Shown here: positions 1 through 8,359 of the stretch, one piece after another
How the letters are laid out: each line of letters starts with the position of its first letter
Position numbering within the stretch: the stretch's first letter is position 1
Made by a program: the position numbers and the translations under genes
Origin: Paludibacter sp.
Lineage (GTDB): Bacteria > Bacteroidota > Bacteroidia > Bacteroidales > Paludibacteraceae
Reading direction: 5' to 3'
Length of the DNA: 64,000 bases
Assembly: GCA_028690665.1 (NCBI GenBank)
Contig: JAQVAV010000005.1
Location: 186,001 to 250,000 of the forward strand
The notes under the pieces: model-generated
What the model saw: the letters and a program-made list of their open reading frames with translations, nothing else
Database searches by the model: none
What the model was told of the DNA's origin: nothing

Positions 1-191
1 TTTAAAATTCTAATTTTTTACCTGTAGTATGCTTATTAAAACAACAAAGGATAATTTCCTTTTCAGGAAAAAACTCACTATCTTAGTGCAATTTTTAGAA
101 CTTAAATATTGAAGCAATCAGCAAAAAATGATATTTCTCTCTAAAACAACATTTTATTCACGTCTAAAACCTCGATAAAAAACAGCGATAT

Positions 192-1265
192 ATGAAAAAT
201 AACTATTGTATCATTATGGCGGGTGGAATTGGTAGTCGTTTTTGGCCTTTCAGCCGGAACAGCCGCCCAAAGCAGTTTCTTGACTTTTTTGGAACAGGTC
301 GCTCTCTTCTGCAGATGACCTTTGACAGATTCCGCCATGTGGTACCTTCGGAAAACGTCCTGATTGTCACAAATCAAATCTATAAGGATCTGATTCTTGA
401 ACAATTACCTGAAATTAATGAGAATCAGGTATTACTTGAACCCAATCGACGAAACACAGCTCCCTGCATTGCTTATGCCGTTAACAGGATTAAAGCCATA
501 ACCGACAAAGCGAATATTATTGTTGCTCCATCAGATCATTTAATCATAAAAGAAACAGACTTTCTGGATACAATCAAGGCCGGTCTGAAGTTTATCGAAG
601 AGAATAACAGCCTGCTTACCTTAGGAATTAAACCCAGCCGCCCCGAAACCGGATATGGTTATATTCAGATAGATGAAGGAAAAACAAATCTAAGAAAAGT
701 AAAAACATTTACAGAAAAACCGAATGCTGAATTAGCTCAGATTTTTTATGAAACCGGTGAATTTTACTGGAACTCCGGCATGTTTTTATGGAATTTGCAA
801 ACAATAACCAGAGCCTTCGATACTTTATTACCCGAAGTTGCAGTAAAGTTTAACATGGGGAAACAGGTATATAACACAGCAGAAGAACAAGCCTTTATTG
901 ACGAAATGTATCCTTCATGTCCAAATATTTCTATTGATTACGGAATTATGGAAAAAGCTGAAAATGTCTATGTACTTTGCTCCGATTTTGGTTGGACAGA
1001 TTTGGGAACATGGGGATCGCTCTACGAAATGTCGGAAAAAGATAACGAACAAAATGTTACTTTAAAATGCAACACTATGTTTTACGAAAGTAAAAATAAT
1101 ATTGTCGCTTTACCCAATGAAAAGCTTGCCGTAATTCAGGATCTTGATGGCTATATTGTTGCCGAATCCGACAATGTATTGCTTATCTGCAAATTGGAAG
1201 AAGAACAACGAATCCGGCAATTTGTGAATGATGCTAATTTAAATTTTGGAGAAAAATATATTTAG
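192..1265 (+). CDS. manC: Mannose-1-phosphate guanylyltransferase
   Basis: Makes GDP-mannose from mannose-1-phosphate and GTP in the cytoplasm, feeding capsule, O-antigen and glycoprotein sugars. The nucleotidyltransferase signature is at the N-terminus (residues about 9-27, MAGGIGSRFWPFSRNSRPK), followed by the APSDH metal/nucleotide loop near residue 112 and the FTEKP sugar-binding motif near residue 176. At 357 residues it is the short single-domain form without the phosphomannose isomerase tail seen in bifunctional ManC/AlgA proteins. The ATG at 192 starts just before the conserved motif, so the start is secure. A small membrane-protein gene follows 11 bases after the stop and probably shares the transcript. 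Confidence 0.95.
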   Translation: MKNNYCIIMAGGIGSRFWPFSRNSRPKQFLDFFGTGRSLLQMTFDRFRHVVPSENVLIVTNQIYKDLILEQLPEINENQVLLEPNRRNTAPCIAYAVNRIKAITDKANIIVAPSDHLIIKETDFLDTIKAGLKFIEENNSLLTLGIKPSRPETGYGYIQIDEGKTNLRKVKTFTEKPNAELAQIFYETGEFYWNSGMFLWNLQTITRAFDTLLPEVAVKFNMGKQVYNTAEEQAFIDEMYPSCPNISIDYGIMEKAENVYVLCSDFGWTDLGTWGSLYEMSEKDNEQNVTLKCNTMFYESKNNIVALPNEKLAVIQDLDGYIVAESDNVLLICKLEEEQRIRQFVNDANLNFGEKYI

Positions 1266-1276
1266 ATCGAAGAGTT

Positions 1277-1543
1277 ATGGGATTTTTCAATTTATACAAG
1301 CCAAAAGAATACAATTACCGTTACATTTACTACGACCCTAAAAAAGAAGCTAAGAAAGAACGGGATAAAGAAACGAATGGCAACGAAGATGGAGAATATA
1401 AACGTATAATCAGGCGTGGAACTTTTAGGGAGATGGCCGAAAAGAATAAAAGAGCCCGCATCGAAGAAATGCGTAAAACCAATATCAGACTGATAATTAT
1501 TGTTCTCATTTTACTTGCTTTTGCATATTATATATTGTCATAA
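1277..1543 (+). CDS. Small C-terminally anchored membrane protein, function unknown
   Basis: An 88-residue protein I cannot assign to a named family. The first 65 residues are very hydrophilic and charged (RYIYYDPKKE near the start, then many Lys, Arg and Glu). Residues about 70-88 form one hydrophobic helix ending at the C-terminus, so it should be a tail-anchored inner-membrane protein with a cytoplasmic basic domain. A purine-rich GAAGAG lies just upstream of the ATG. It sits between manC and mutL on the same strand; the 11-base gap to manC argues for cotranscription with manC, while mutL is 273 bases further on. Confidence 0.7.
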   Translation: MGFFNLYKPKEYNYRYIYYDPKKEAKKERDKETNGNEDGEYKRIIRRGTFREMAEKNKRARIEEMRKTNIRLIIIVLILLAFAYYILS

Positions 1544-1663
1544 TAATTATTTTAAAAAGCTGGTTTAGAAACCATTTAGAATGCAACTCATGTAAGCTTA
1601 TGCGAATTATTTTCGTAAAAACGATAAAACAAAGTAGTTACTGTTTAGTGAAATTTGCGTTCT

Positions 1664-1693
1664 TTTGTACACACTCTGTTTTTATTTAGATTG
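1664..1693 (+). promoter_or_regulatory. Possible promoter for mutL
   Basis: TTTG at 1664-1667, then 19 bases, then TAGATTG at 1687-1693, one base short of the Bacteroidota -7 pattern TAnnTTTG. It is about 125 bases upstream of the mutL ATG. An imperfect inverted repeat (about 1688-1700 with 1721-1734, TTGTTTGTT/AACAAACAA) follows immediately. No transcription data exist here. Confidence 0.3.
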
Positions 1694-1816
1694 TTTGTTT
1701 TTTGTTGCTTACCATAAAAAGAACAAACAAATCTTACGAACCTATTTACCAATCAACCTATTTTTAGTATAAAATCCGGCATGTAGCTCTTTTGTCAGCC
1801 GGTAAGCATATATTTC

Positions 1817-3691
1817 ATGAGTGATATAATACATCTTTTACCCGATTCGGTTGCCAATCAGATTGCGGCAGGAGAAGTTATTCAACGTCCGGCATCGGTA
1901 CTGAAGGAGTTAGTCGAAAACTCGATTGATGCAGGAGCAGACTTTATTCAAATTTTGATTAAAGATGCGGGCCGGACTCTGATACAAATTACAGATAACG
2001 GAAAAGGCATGAGCGAAACGGATGCCCGAATGTCATTCGAACGTCATGCAACGTCAAAAATACAATCAGCCGAAGATCTGTTTGCTCTTCGTACAATGGG
2101 ATTTCGCGGCGAGGCGTTGGCCTCCATTGCGGCTGTAGCTCAGGTGGAATTACGCACCCGCAGAGAAGACGATGAATTAGGAACTCTTATCGAGATAGCA
2201 GGAACAAGGGTATTTCGTCAGGAAGCGGTACAATGTAATAAAGGCACTACTTTTCAAATTAGAAATCTTTTTTTCAATGTTCCGGCCCGACGTCGTTTTC
2301 TGAAAAGCGATAACGTTGAAAAATCTCACTTGCTGAACGAATTTTACCGGATCGCCCTCGTAAATCCGGAAATTGAATTTTCTTTTTTCGACGGAGATGA
2401 CGAAATATTTCATCTGCCGGCCTCCAATCATAAAATTCGGATAGAAAGTATCTTTGGCAAAAGCCAGAAGAAGAAAATACAGCAGCAACTTCTTACCATT
2501 GAGACATCGACCAACTTAATAAGTATTCACGGCTACGTTGGCAAACCGGAATTTGCACAAAAAAATGCAAATCAGTATTTTTTTGTAAATGGTCGTTATA
2601 TGAGGCATCCCTATTTTCACAAAGCTGTAATGATGGCCTATGGTCAAATGATTCAGCCTACCGAAAACCCAAACTATTTTATCTATTTCGAAGTAGATCC
2701 TCAAACAATTGACATCAATATACATCCGACAAAAACAGAAATTAAGTTTGAAAACGAGCAGGCTATCTGGTCAATAATTTCGGCCACAGTAAAAGAAGCA
2801 CTTGGTAAATTCAACATAATCCCTTCCATTGATTTCGACCAGGAAGGAGCCATTGACATTCCGGCAGGGACAGTTGATCCGGCTAAAATAAAACCGCCTG
2901 TAAGCTCTTTCAATCCGAACTACAACCCTTTTAATTCTTCGTCGTACAAACGGCCCTCTTTCGATTGGGAAAAACTTTATGGCTCTTTCGAATCTTCAAA
3001 ACAGGGCGGCGAAAAAAACGTTTTTGGGGATAAGCCAGAATTAAATGATCCGGATATTGCAGTTACTCCGTTTGATTCCGGAATCTCGGATACAGAACCG
3101 GTGCAGCAAACTATAGAAACCGATGACCAGCGATCTGCAAATTTCCAGCTCAAAAATCGCTATATCATTACCAGCGTAAAATCGGGGATGATGATGATTG
3201 ACCAACACAGAGCACACGTAAGAATTCTTTTCGAAGAATTTTTACGGGAAATAGAGCAACAACATGCTCCTTCGCAGCAGGTACTGTTTCCCGAAGAATT
3301 AGAGTTATCTCATGACGATGCCCTTTACTTCGAACAAATAATACAAAATTTGAATTCTGTCGGATTCGAATTTTTCAGGAGTGAAACAAATATTTACCAA
3401 ATAAAAGGAGTCCCCTCATCGTGCAACAGCGGCAGTGTCATTGAATTATTACACGCTCTGATTGAGAAAAAAAGGAATACTGCGATTGAAACCACTACAG
3501 CGATACATGAGCAGATAGCTCTGACTTTAGCTGAGAATTCAGCCCTTAAAAACGGCCAGGGCCTGACTCAGGAAGAAATGGCTGACTTGATCGACCGGTT
3601 ATTTGCCTGTTCCGATTCGAATCATACGCCGGACGGAAAAACAATCATAACCATATTCAGCATAGAAGAAATTCAGGCAAAATTCAGATAA
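1817..3691 (+). CDS. mutL: DNA mismatch repair protein MutL
   Basis: Couples MutS mismatch recognition to downstream repair. The N-terminal GHKL ATPase is clear: ELVENSIDAGA near residue 35, DNGKGM near 62 and GFRGEAL near 95, with the following transducer domain. A low-complexity linker of about 100 residues leads to the C-terminal dimerisation domain from about residue 440. In canonical nicking MutL proteins that domain carries DQHAxxExxxxE and CPHGRP; here the first reads DQHRAHVRILFEE, with Val where the first Glu belongs, and the last region reads SNHTPDGKT. By sequence the usual endonuclease metal site looks absent. That is an inference from motif loss. Length (624) is normal. Confidence 0.95.
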   Translation: MSDIIHLLPDSVANQIAAGEVIQRPASVLKELVENSIDAGADFIQILIKDAGRTLIQITDNGKGMSETDARMSFERHATSKIQSAEDLFALRTMGFRGEALASIAAVAQVELRTRREDDELGTLIEIAGTRVFRQEAVQCNKGTTFQIRNLFFNVPARRRFLKSDNVEKSHLLNEFYRIALVNPEIEFSFFDGDDEIFHLPASNHKIRIESIFGKSQKKKIQQQLLTIETSTNLISIHGYVGKPEFAQKNANQYFFVNGRYMRHPYFHKAVMMAYGQMIQPTENPNYFIYFEVDPQTIDINIHPTKTEIKFENEQAIWSIISATVKEALGKFNIIPSIDFDQEGAIDIPAGTVDPAKIKPPVSSFNPNYNPFNSSSYKRPSFDWEKLYGSFESSKQGGEKNVFGDKPELNDPDIAVTPFDSGISDTEPVQQTIETDDQRSANFQLKNRYIITSVKSGMMMIDQHRAHVRILFEEFLREIEQQHAPSQQVLFPEELELSHDDALYFEQIIQNLNSVGFEFFRSETNIYQIKGVPSSCNSGSVIELLHALIEKKRNTAIETTTAIHEQIALTLAENSALKNGQGLTQEEMADLIDRLFACSDSNHTPDGKTIITIFSIEEIQAKFR

Positions 3692-3693
3692 AT

Positions 3694-3763
3694 AAAAATC
3701 CGGCAAAATTCAGAATAATAGTCATCCAAACATCAATAAAACTGAATTTTACCGGATTTTTAT
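3694..3763. terminator. Bidirectional intrinsic terminator between mutL and tal
   Basis: Arms at 3697-3713 and 3742-3758 pair over 17 bases with one mismatch (AATCCGGCAAAATTCAG on the left). An A-run lies before the left arm and a T-run after the right arm, so it can terminate in both directions between the convergent genes. Confidence 0.85.
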
Positions 3764-3773
3764 TTTCGACTTT

Positions 3774-4730
3774 TTATAACAACTCTTTTATCTGATTTTC
3801 AAGTTTGATCAGATCTTTTGTAAAATTGCGAATTCCTTCTGCCAGTTTTTCGGTAGCCATGGCATCTTCGTTCATTAGCCATCGAAAAGTTTTTTCGTCC
3901 ATACTTATTTTCTCGATATTAGCAGCTTTAGCCTTTTCTACATCAAGCTTCTTTATTAATGTACCGTCCTGTTTTTCGAGTTCGCTAAGTAAGGTTGGCG
4001 AAATAGTAAGCAAGTCGCTTCCGGCCAGTTCAATAATTTCGCCCGTATTGCGGAAACTTGCACCCATAACCTGTGTAGGGTATCCGAATTTTTTATAGTA
4101 ATTAAAGATGTTCGTTACCGAAATAACTCCCGGATCTTCCGGAGCCGGAATAGAATCCACTCCCCGGGCTTTTTTATTCCAGTCGAGAATCCGGCCTACA
4201 AAAGGAGATATTAAACGGACACCCGCCTCAGCACAAGCTATAGCCTGAGCCATAGAGAAGAGTAAAGTAAGATTGCAATGAATTCCCTCTTTCTCTACAA
4301 TTTCAGCAGCTTTTATACCTTCCCAGGTCGAAGCCACTTTTATCAAAATCCGTTCACGGGAAATTCCCGCAGCTTCATAAAGAGCAATAATTTCTTTAGC
4401 TTTTTTGACCGTAGCTTCGGTATCGAACGACAAACGGGCATCAACCTCGGTCGAAACTCTTTCAGGAACAATCTTAAGAATTTCTAATCCAAAATTCACC
4501 GCCAATTTATCCATAGCTTTCCCAAGCCGGACCGCTTTATCAGGAGAAGATTTTCGCCCGTATTCCACCGCCTCATCGATAAGCATTTTATATTTTGGAT
4601 TTTGCGATGCAACATATATAAGAGAAGGGTTAGTCGTTGCATCGACCGGTTTATAAGCTTCTATAGAAGCAAAGTCGCCTGTATCAGCAACTACTTTGGT
4701 GTATTGTTTTAATTGTTCAAGTAAGTTCAT
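3774..4730 (-). CDS. tal: Transaldolase
   Basis: Transfers dihydroxyacetone units between sugar phosphates in the non-oxidative pentose phosphate pathway; cytoplasmic. The protein begins [19 protein letters not shown], followed by DATTNPSLI near residue 33. The Schiff-base lysine is in [11 protein letters not shown] at residue 131 of this start, matching Lys132 of E. coli TalB. At 318 residues the length equals TalB. An in-frame extension to a TTG at 4859 exists but has no family similarity and would run to the neighbouring stop, so the ATG at 4730 is chosen. The gene faces mutL across a shared terminator. Confidence 0.95.
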   Translation of the reverse strand: MNLLEQLKQYTKVVADTGDFASIEAYKPVDATTNPSLIYVASQNPKYKMLIDEAVEYGRKSSPDKAVRLGKAMDKLAVNFGLEILKIVPERVSTEVDARLSFDTEATVKKAKEIIALYEAAGISRERILIKVASTWEGIKAAEIVEKEGIHCNLTLLFSMAQAIACAEAGVRLISPFVGRILDWNKKARGVDSIPAPEDPGVISVTNIFNYYKKFGYPTQVMGASFRNTGEIIELAGSDLLTISPTLLSELEKQDGTLIKKLDVEKAKAANIEKISMDEKTFRWLMNEDAMATEKLAEGIRNFTKDLIKLENQIKELL

Positions 4731-4851
4731 AAGGCAATTATTTTTATGATTACAACTATATAAATAACTGATTTCAAGATCAAAATGTTTGTAAAAACAA
4801 GCAATAATTTCACATAAACCATATCGAACTCCAATATGCCTGATTTTCAAA

Positions 4852-5418
4852 TCATTCAATTTTCAAATCATACTTTCCAAGCAAGCCGGCAAGCCCTTCT
4901 TTCGAGAAACGGGCTTTAGCCATTTGATTATTTTCCGGATTAATTATAAAATTAAAGGCTGTCCTAAAATCGACTTTTTGAAGTTTTGTAAAGTCAAATA
5001 TTGCGCCTTTGAGATCACAATTATCAAAACAGGCTTCCTGTAAATCCGCTTCAGAAAAATCAACATCGTGTAAATCAGTATTTTTAAATTGGGTTTTCCG
5101 CAATTTCACCTGATAAAAAGAAGACATATTTAACACGCAACGGTTAAAAGACACTTTGAACAGGAACGGGTTGCAATGTGCAAATTCTAATCCCAACATC
5201 TTGCAATGATTAAATTCGATTTCATTCAACTGGGTTTCAATAAGTTTTGACATGCTTAAATTACATTCCTCAAAAGTACAACCTGTAAAATTAATTTGCT
5301 TCAGATCTGCTTCTGCAAAATTGCAGAGGCGGAAAATACAATTTTCGTAATTTCCTTTTGGAAGTATGGTCTGACTAAAATCCTGTTTTTCAAATATCTG
5401 ATCGTCGTAATAGTTCAT
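4852..5418 (-). CDS. Pentapeptide-repeat protein
   Basis: A 188-residue protein made almost entirely of A(D/N)LxX-type pentapeptide units (for example [18 protein letters not shown] and [18 protein letters not shown]), which fold into a right-handed quadrilateral beta-helix. Central Phe and Leu every fifth residue are plain to see. Some family members of this length mimic DNA and protect gyrase from quinolones (Qnr-like), but most chromosomal copies have no known role, so no function is assigned. The ATG at 5418 is preferred over an upstream in-frame TTG at 5433. tal lies 121 bases downstream on the same strand. Confidence 0.85.
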   Translation of the reverse strand: MNYYDDQIFEKQDFSQTILPKGNYENCIFRLCNFAEADLKQINFTGCTFEECNLSMSKLIETQLNEIEFNHCKMLGLEFAHCNPFLFKVSFNRCVLNMSSFYQVKLRKTQFKNTDLHDVDFSEADLQEACFDNCDLKGAIFDFTKLQKVDFRTAFNFIINPENNQMAKARFSKEGLAGLLGKYDLKIE

Positions 5419-5716
5419 AAGATTTCTTTTCAATTCAAAAAATATATCATTGCTATTTTATAATTATTTTTTTAGTTACACAAGAGCTGTAAGTCAAACT
5501 TTATATAATGATGTAATTTTGAGTTTTGATAGTCGAAATTCAGACTATTGTAGGTAAAATATAAGTTTTACAAAAACAATCCACATACAAAAAATCCAAT
5601 AAATTTGACAAGTAGATTAATTTGGATCTTTTTTCACACATTAATTGCAACAGCCAACTTATTCCATACTAATTATGCGTTCAAGGAACTATATAAAAGA
5701 ATAGAGAGGCTGTTAA

Positions 5717-5745
5717 TTGAATTTAAAAGATATTGTATATATTTG
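5717..5745 (+). promoter_or_regulatory. Promoter-like site in gene-free region
   Basis: TTG at 5717-5719, 18 bases, then TATATTTG at 5738-5745, a full match to TAnnTTTG. No gene follows before the terminator at 6039-6072, so it may drive a noncoding transcript. Confidence 0.35.
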
Positions 5746-5751
5746 TTGAAT

Positions 5752-6072
5752 CATAGTTTTTTTTTGACAAAAAAAACAGTTCTTTGACAAAAAAAGAATA
5801 AAAAATTCAAAAATTCAGCTTTTTTCACACCTGTGACACAATAAATATAATTTATTTATATACAAACAGTTACCACCAATACAGGTATAAAAGAAGCATC
5901 CTATTTATTCAAAAAGATGGAAAAACAGGTTGTAAAACATATTTTATGATTTTGTTACATCAGAATTTCACTGTTTCTTTGTCATCGTTAACTAAACAAC
6001 ACAATCTTTTTTATACCTTAAAAAACTAATACCTATTGAAACGCGAGACTTTGTGAAAAGTCTCGCGTTTTT
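5752..6072 (+). ncRNA. Candidate noncoding transcript of about 320 nt
   Basis: The 860 bases between the pentapeptide gene and etfB hold no convincing protein gene. On the + strand a promoter-like site (5717-5745) is followed about 330 bases later by a textbook hairpin terminator, with no open frame that looks coding. Near the 5' end TTTGACAAAAAAA occurs twice in tandem (about 5763-5794). The sequence is very AT-rich and resembles no RNA family I can identify (not tmRNA or RNase P by eye). The alternative is that the terminator is a relic or simply insulates the etf promoter. Confidence 0.25.
6039..6072 (+). terminator. Strong intrinsic terminator
   Basis: A perfect 12-bp stem (AAACGCGAGACT at 6039-6050 with AGTCTCGCGTTT at 6059-6070), an 8-base loop and a T-tract point it along the + strand. 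No + strand protein gene precedes it for more than 2 kb (mutL ends at 3691). Confidence 0.8.
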
Positions 6073-6099
6073 TGCATACATTCCATTCTTAAACTAAAT

Positions 6100-6123
6100 T
6101 GCACATTTTAATAATAATGTGCA
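6100..6123. promoter_or_regulatory. Perfect palindrome upstream of the etf promoter, putative operator
   Basis: TGCACATT at 6100-6107 and AATGTGCA at 6116-6123 form a perfect 8-bp inverted repeat with an 8-base spacer. It ends 9 bases before the -33 element of the proposed etfB promoter, where an activator or repressor dimer could act. The regulator is unknown. Confidence 0.45.
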
Positions 6124-6132
6124 TTATTTTAG

Positions 6133-6162
6133 TTGCCAAATCAATAAAATCTTTTATTTTTG
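6133..6162 (+). promoter_or_regulatory. Promoter of the etfB-etfA-acyl-CoA dehydrogenase genes
   Basis: TTG at 6133-6135, exactly 19 bases, then TATTTTTG at 6155-6162, matching the Bacteroidota TTG-N19-TAnnTTTG consensus. Transcription would start near 6169, giving a leader of about 110 bases before etfB. Confidence 0.6.
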
Positions 6163-6280
6163 CGTGGTTTTATTAAATACGAACCCAGATTTTTTACTCT
6201 ACCTTAGGCAGAACATAAAATCCGTAAAACTCACGAAAAATCAAAAAGCTATATATTATTAACTAATAAAATAATACAAA

Positions 6281-7153
6281 ATGAGTTTTAATATTGTCGT
6301 TCTTGCCAAGCAGGTGCCCGATACGCGCAATGTGGGTAAAGATGCCATGAAAGCAGATGGGACGGTGAACCGTGCTGCGCTTCCAGCCATCTATAATCCC
6401 GAAGACCTTAACGCGTTGGAACAGGCGCTACGCTTGAAATCTCAAATTGAAGGAGCAACAGTTCACGTGTTGACTATGGGTCCGGCCCGTGCTGCCGAAA
6501 TTATCCGCGAAAGTATGTATCGTGGCGCTGATGGTGGTTACTTGCTGAGTGGCCGCGAATTTGCCGGTTCCGATACGCTTGCAACTTCTTATGCTCTGGC
6601 CTGTGCCATTCGTAAAATAGAGAAAGTAGACATTATCCTTTGTGGCCGTCAGGCCATTGATGGCGATACTGCTCAGGTCGGGCCACAGGTTGCAGAAAAA
6701 CTTGGCTTGCCTCAAATTACTTATGCCGAAGAAATTATCGATCTGAAAAATAATGTAATAACCGTTAAACGTCGTTTGGAACGTGGTGTGGAAGTGGTGA
6801 AAGGTGCTCTGCCTATGGTTGTAACTGTCAATGGTTCGGCAGCTCCGTGTCGTCCGCGTCATGCCAAACTGACCATGAAATACAAACATGCTGCAACTCC
6901 TACCGAAAAACAGGAATCAGGTTCTGATTATACCGATTTGTATGATACTCATCCGTATCTGAATATTGATGAATGGGGTGTGAATGATATTGAACACGAT
7001 ATTCAGTGGCTCGGATTGTCGGGCTCACCTACCAAAGTAAAACAGATTGAAAGCGTTGTTTTTACGGCGAAGGAAAGTAAACGGCTTACACCTGCCAACA
7101 ACGAAATTGAAGATCTGATGAAAGAACTTATTGCTAATCACACTATCGGGTAA
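6281..7153 (+). CDS. etfB: Electron transfer flavoprotein, beta subunit
   Basis: Small subunit of the heterodimeric Etf, which takes electrons from acyl-CoA dehydrogenases. The start IVVLAKQVPDT and the internal CGRQAIDGDTAQVGPQVAE segment are characteristic of EtfB. At 290 residues it is longer than the roughly 250-residue mitochondrial type, with extra sequence at the C-terminus. The subunit order etfB-etfA-acyl-CoA dehydrogenase is typical of anaerobes, some of which use Etf for electron bifurcation between NADH, ferredoxin and crotonyl-CoA; whether this Etf bifurcates cannot be read with confidence. etfA follows after 75 bases on the same strand. Confidence 0.95.
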   Translation: MSFNIVVLAKQVPDTRNVGKDAMKADGTVNRAALPAIYNPEDLNALEQALRLKSQIEGATVHVLTMGPARAAEIIRESMYRGADGGYLLSGREFAGSDTLATSYALACAIRKIEKVDIILCGRQAIDGDTAQVGPQVAEKLGLPQITYAEEIIDLKNNVITVKRRLERGVEVVKGALPMVVTVNGSAAPCRPRHAKLTMKYKHAATPTEKQESGSDYTDLYDTHPYLNIDEWGVNDIEHDIQWLGLSGSPTKVKQIESVVFTAKESKRLTPANNEIEDLMKELIANHTIG

Positions 7154-7228
7154 TCAGTTAACCCGTTAATTGGTGAATTAGTTGATTGGTTTCTACAAGT
7201 AATTTGTAACTAAAATTCCTGTTAAGAA

Positions 7229-8248
7229 ATGAATAATATAATAGTATATCTTGAAATAGAAGATGGCATCGTGGGCGATGTCAGTCTCGAACTTCTTACC
7301 AAAGGACGCGCTCTGGCCGATCAGCTTAAATGTAAGCTCGAAGCGGTAGCCGGGGGCTTCAAACTCGATGGTATTGGTGCGCAGGTTTTCCCTTATGGCG
7401 TTGATACGCTTTATATAGCCGACGATAAACGTATGGCTCCTTATACAACTCTTCCTCACACATCTTTACTCGTAAATTTATTTAAAGAAGAAAAGCCACA
7501 AATCGCTTTAATGGGGGCAACTTCCGTTGGCCGCGATCTGGGACCGCGTGTTTCCTCCGCACTTTTCAGTGGCCTGACTGCCGACTGTACTTCTCTCGAA
7601 ATCGGAACTTACGAAGATAAAAAAGCCGGTAAAAAATATGAAAATCTGCTTTATCAGATCCGGCCTGCTTTTGGAGGAAACATTGTGGCTACCATTGTGA
7701 ATCCTGAATGTCGTCCGCAAATGGCAACTGTTCGTGAAGGCGTCATGAAAAAAGAAATTCGCAATCCGAAATATAAAGGAGAAACTAAAATACTCGAAAT
7801 AACGAAATATATTTCGGATACTGATTTTGTGCTTGATGTGGTCGAACGTCATATCGAAAAAGCTAGAATAAACCTGAAAGGTTCCCCGATTATTGTTGCC
7901 GGCGGATACGGAATGGGATCAGCTGAGAATTTCAAAATACTTTACGATTTGGCCGATGTTCTTGGTGCCGAAGTAGGCGCTTCACGTGCAGCGGTTGATG
8001 CCGGACTTTGTGAACATGAACGCCAGATTGGCCAGACCGGTGTAACAGTGCGTCCAAAACTTTACATTGCCTGTGGTATTTCCGGACAGATTCAACACAT
8101 TGCCGGTATGCAGGAAAGCGCTATGATTATTGCTATCAACAGCGATCCGAATGCTCCTATCAACACCATTGCCGATTACGTCATTACCGGCACCGTGGAA
8201 GAAGTGATTCCGAAAATGATTCAATATTATAAGAAGAACAGTAAGTAA
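7229..8248 (+). CDS. etfA: Electron transfer flavoprotein, alpha subunit
   Basis: Large Etf subunit. The C-terminal FAD-binding domain is easy to see: VGASRAAVDAGL, then RQIGQTGVTVRPKLYIACG, SGQIQHIAGM and the NSDPNAPI(N)TIADY loop. The N-terminal half has the Rossmann-like fold shared with EtfB. At 339 residues the length is usual. It pairs with the upstream EtfB and presumably passes electrons to or from the acyl-CoA dehydrogenase encoded just downstream. The ATG at 7229 gives an immediate MNNIIVYLEIEDG, a normal EtfA start. Confidence 0.95.
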   Translation: MNNIIVYLEIEDGIVGDVSLELLTKGRALADQLKCKLEAVAGGFKLDGIGAQVFPYGVDTLYIADDKRMAPYTTLPHTSLLVNLFKEEKPQIALMGATSVGRDLGPRVSSALFSGLTADCTSLEIGTYEDKKAGKKYENLLYQIRPAFGGNIVATIVNPECRPQMATVREGVMKKEIRNPKYKGETKILEITKYISDTDFVLDVVERHIEKARINLKGSPIIVAGGYGMGSAENFKILYDLADVLGAEVGASRAAVDAGLCEHERQIGQTGVTVRPKLYIACGISGQIQHIAGMQESAMIIAINSDPNAPINTIADYVITGTVEEVIPKMIQYYKKNSK

Positions 8249-8250
8249 AA

Positions 8251-8350
8251 GACCCCTTTATCCCCTAAAGAGGGAAATCATAAAGGAATTAACAACTAAT
8301 TACTAACTCAAAAAAGTGCTTTCCTACTCCCCTTTAGGGGTTGGGGGCCA
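8251..8350. repeat. 100-bp element with G/C-rich terminal inverted repeats
   Basis: The gap between etfA and the acyl-CoA dehydrogenase is filled by an element whose ends are imperfect inverted repeats of about 24 bases: 8251-8274 (containing CCCCTAAAG) and 8327-8350 (containing CTTTAGGGG), with a perfect 9-bp core. The C-runs stand out in an AT-rich intergenic background. Short CCCC(T)TTAGGGG-type elements are common between genes in Bacteroidota. It may have arisen by insertion, and it could fold in the mRNA between the two genes. Confidence 0.6.
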
Positions 8351-8359
8351 TAAAATATT

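Noticed and set aside
4731-4859. N-terminal extension of transaldolase to a TTG
   Set aside because: The extra 43 residues have no transaldolase similarity and are Cys/Tyr-rich; the ATG at 4730 gives the normal TalB length.
5605-5787. 60-codon open frame on the + strand in the gap before etfB
   Set aside because: It starts at TTG, has no ribosome-binding site, and its second half is low-complexity AT-rich sequence that runs through the proposed promoter.
6428-6889. 153-codon open frame on the - strand
   Set aside because: It lies wholly inside etfB, which has a clear family match; the antisense text is rich in Phe, His and Ser and has no recognisable motif.
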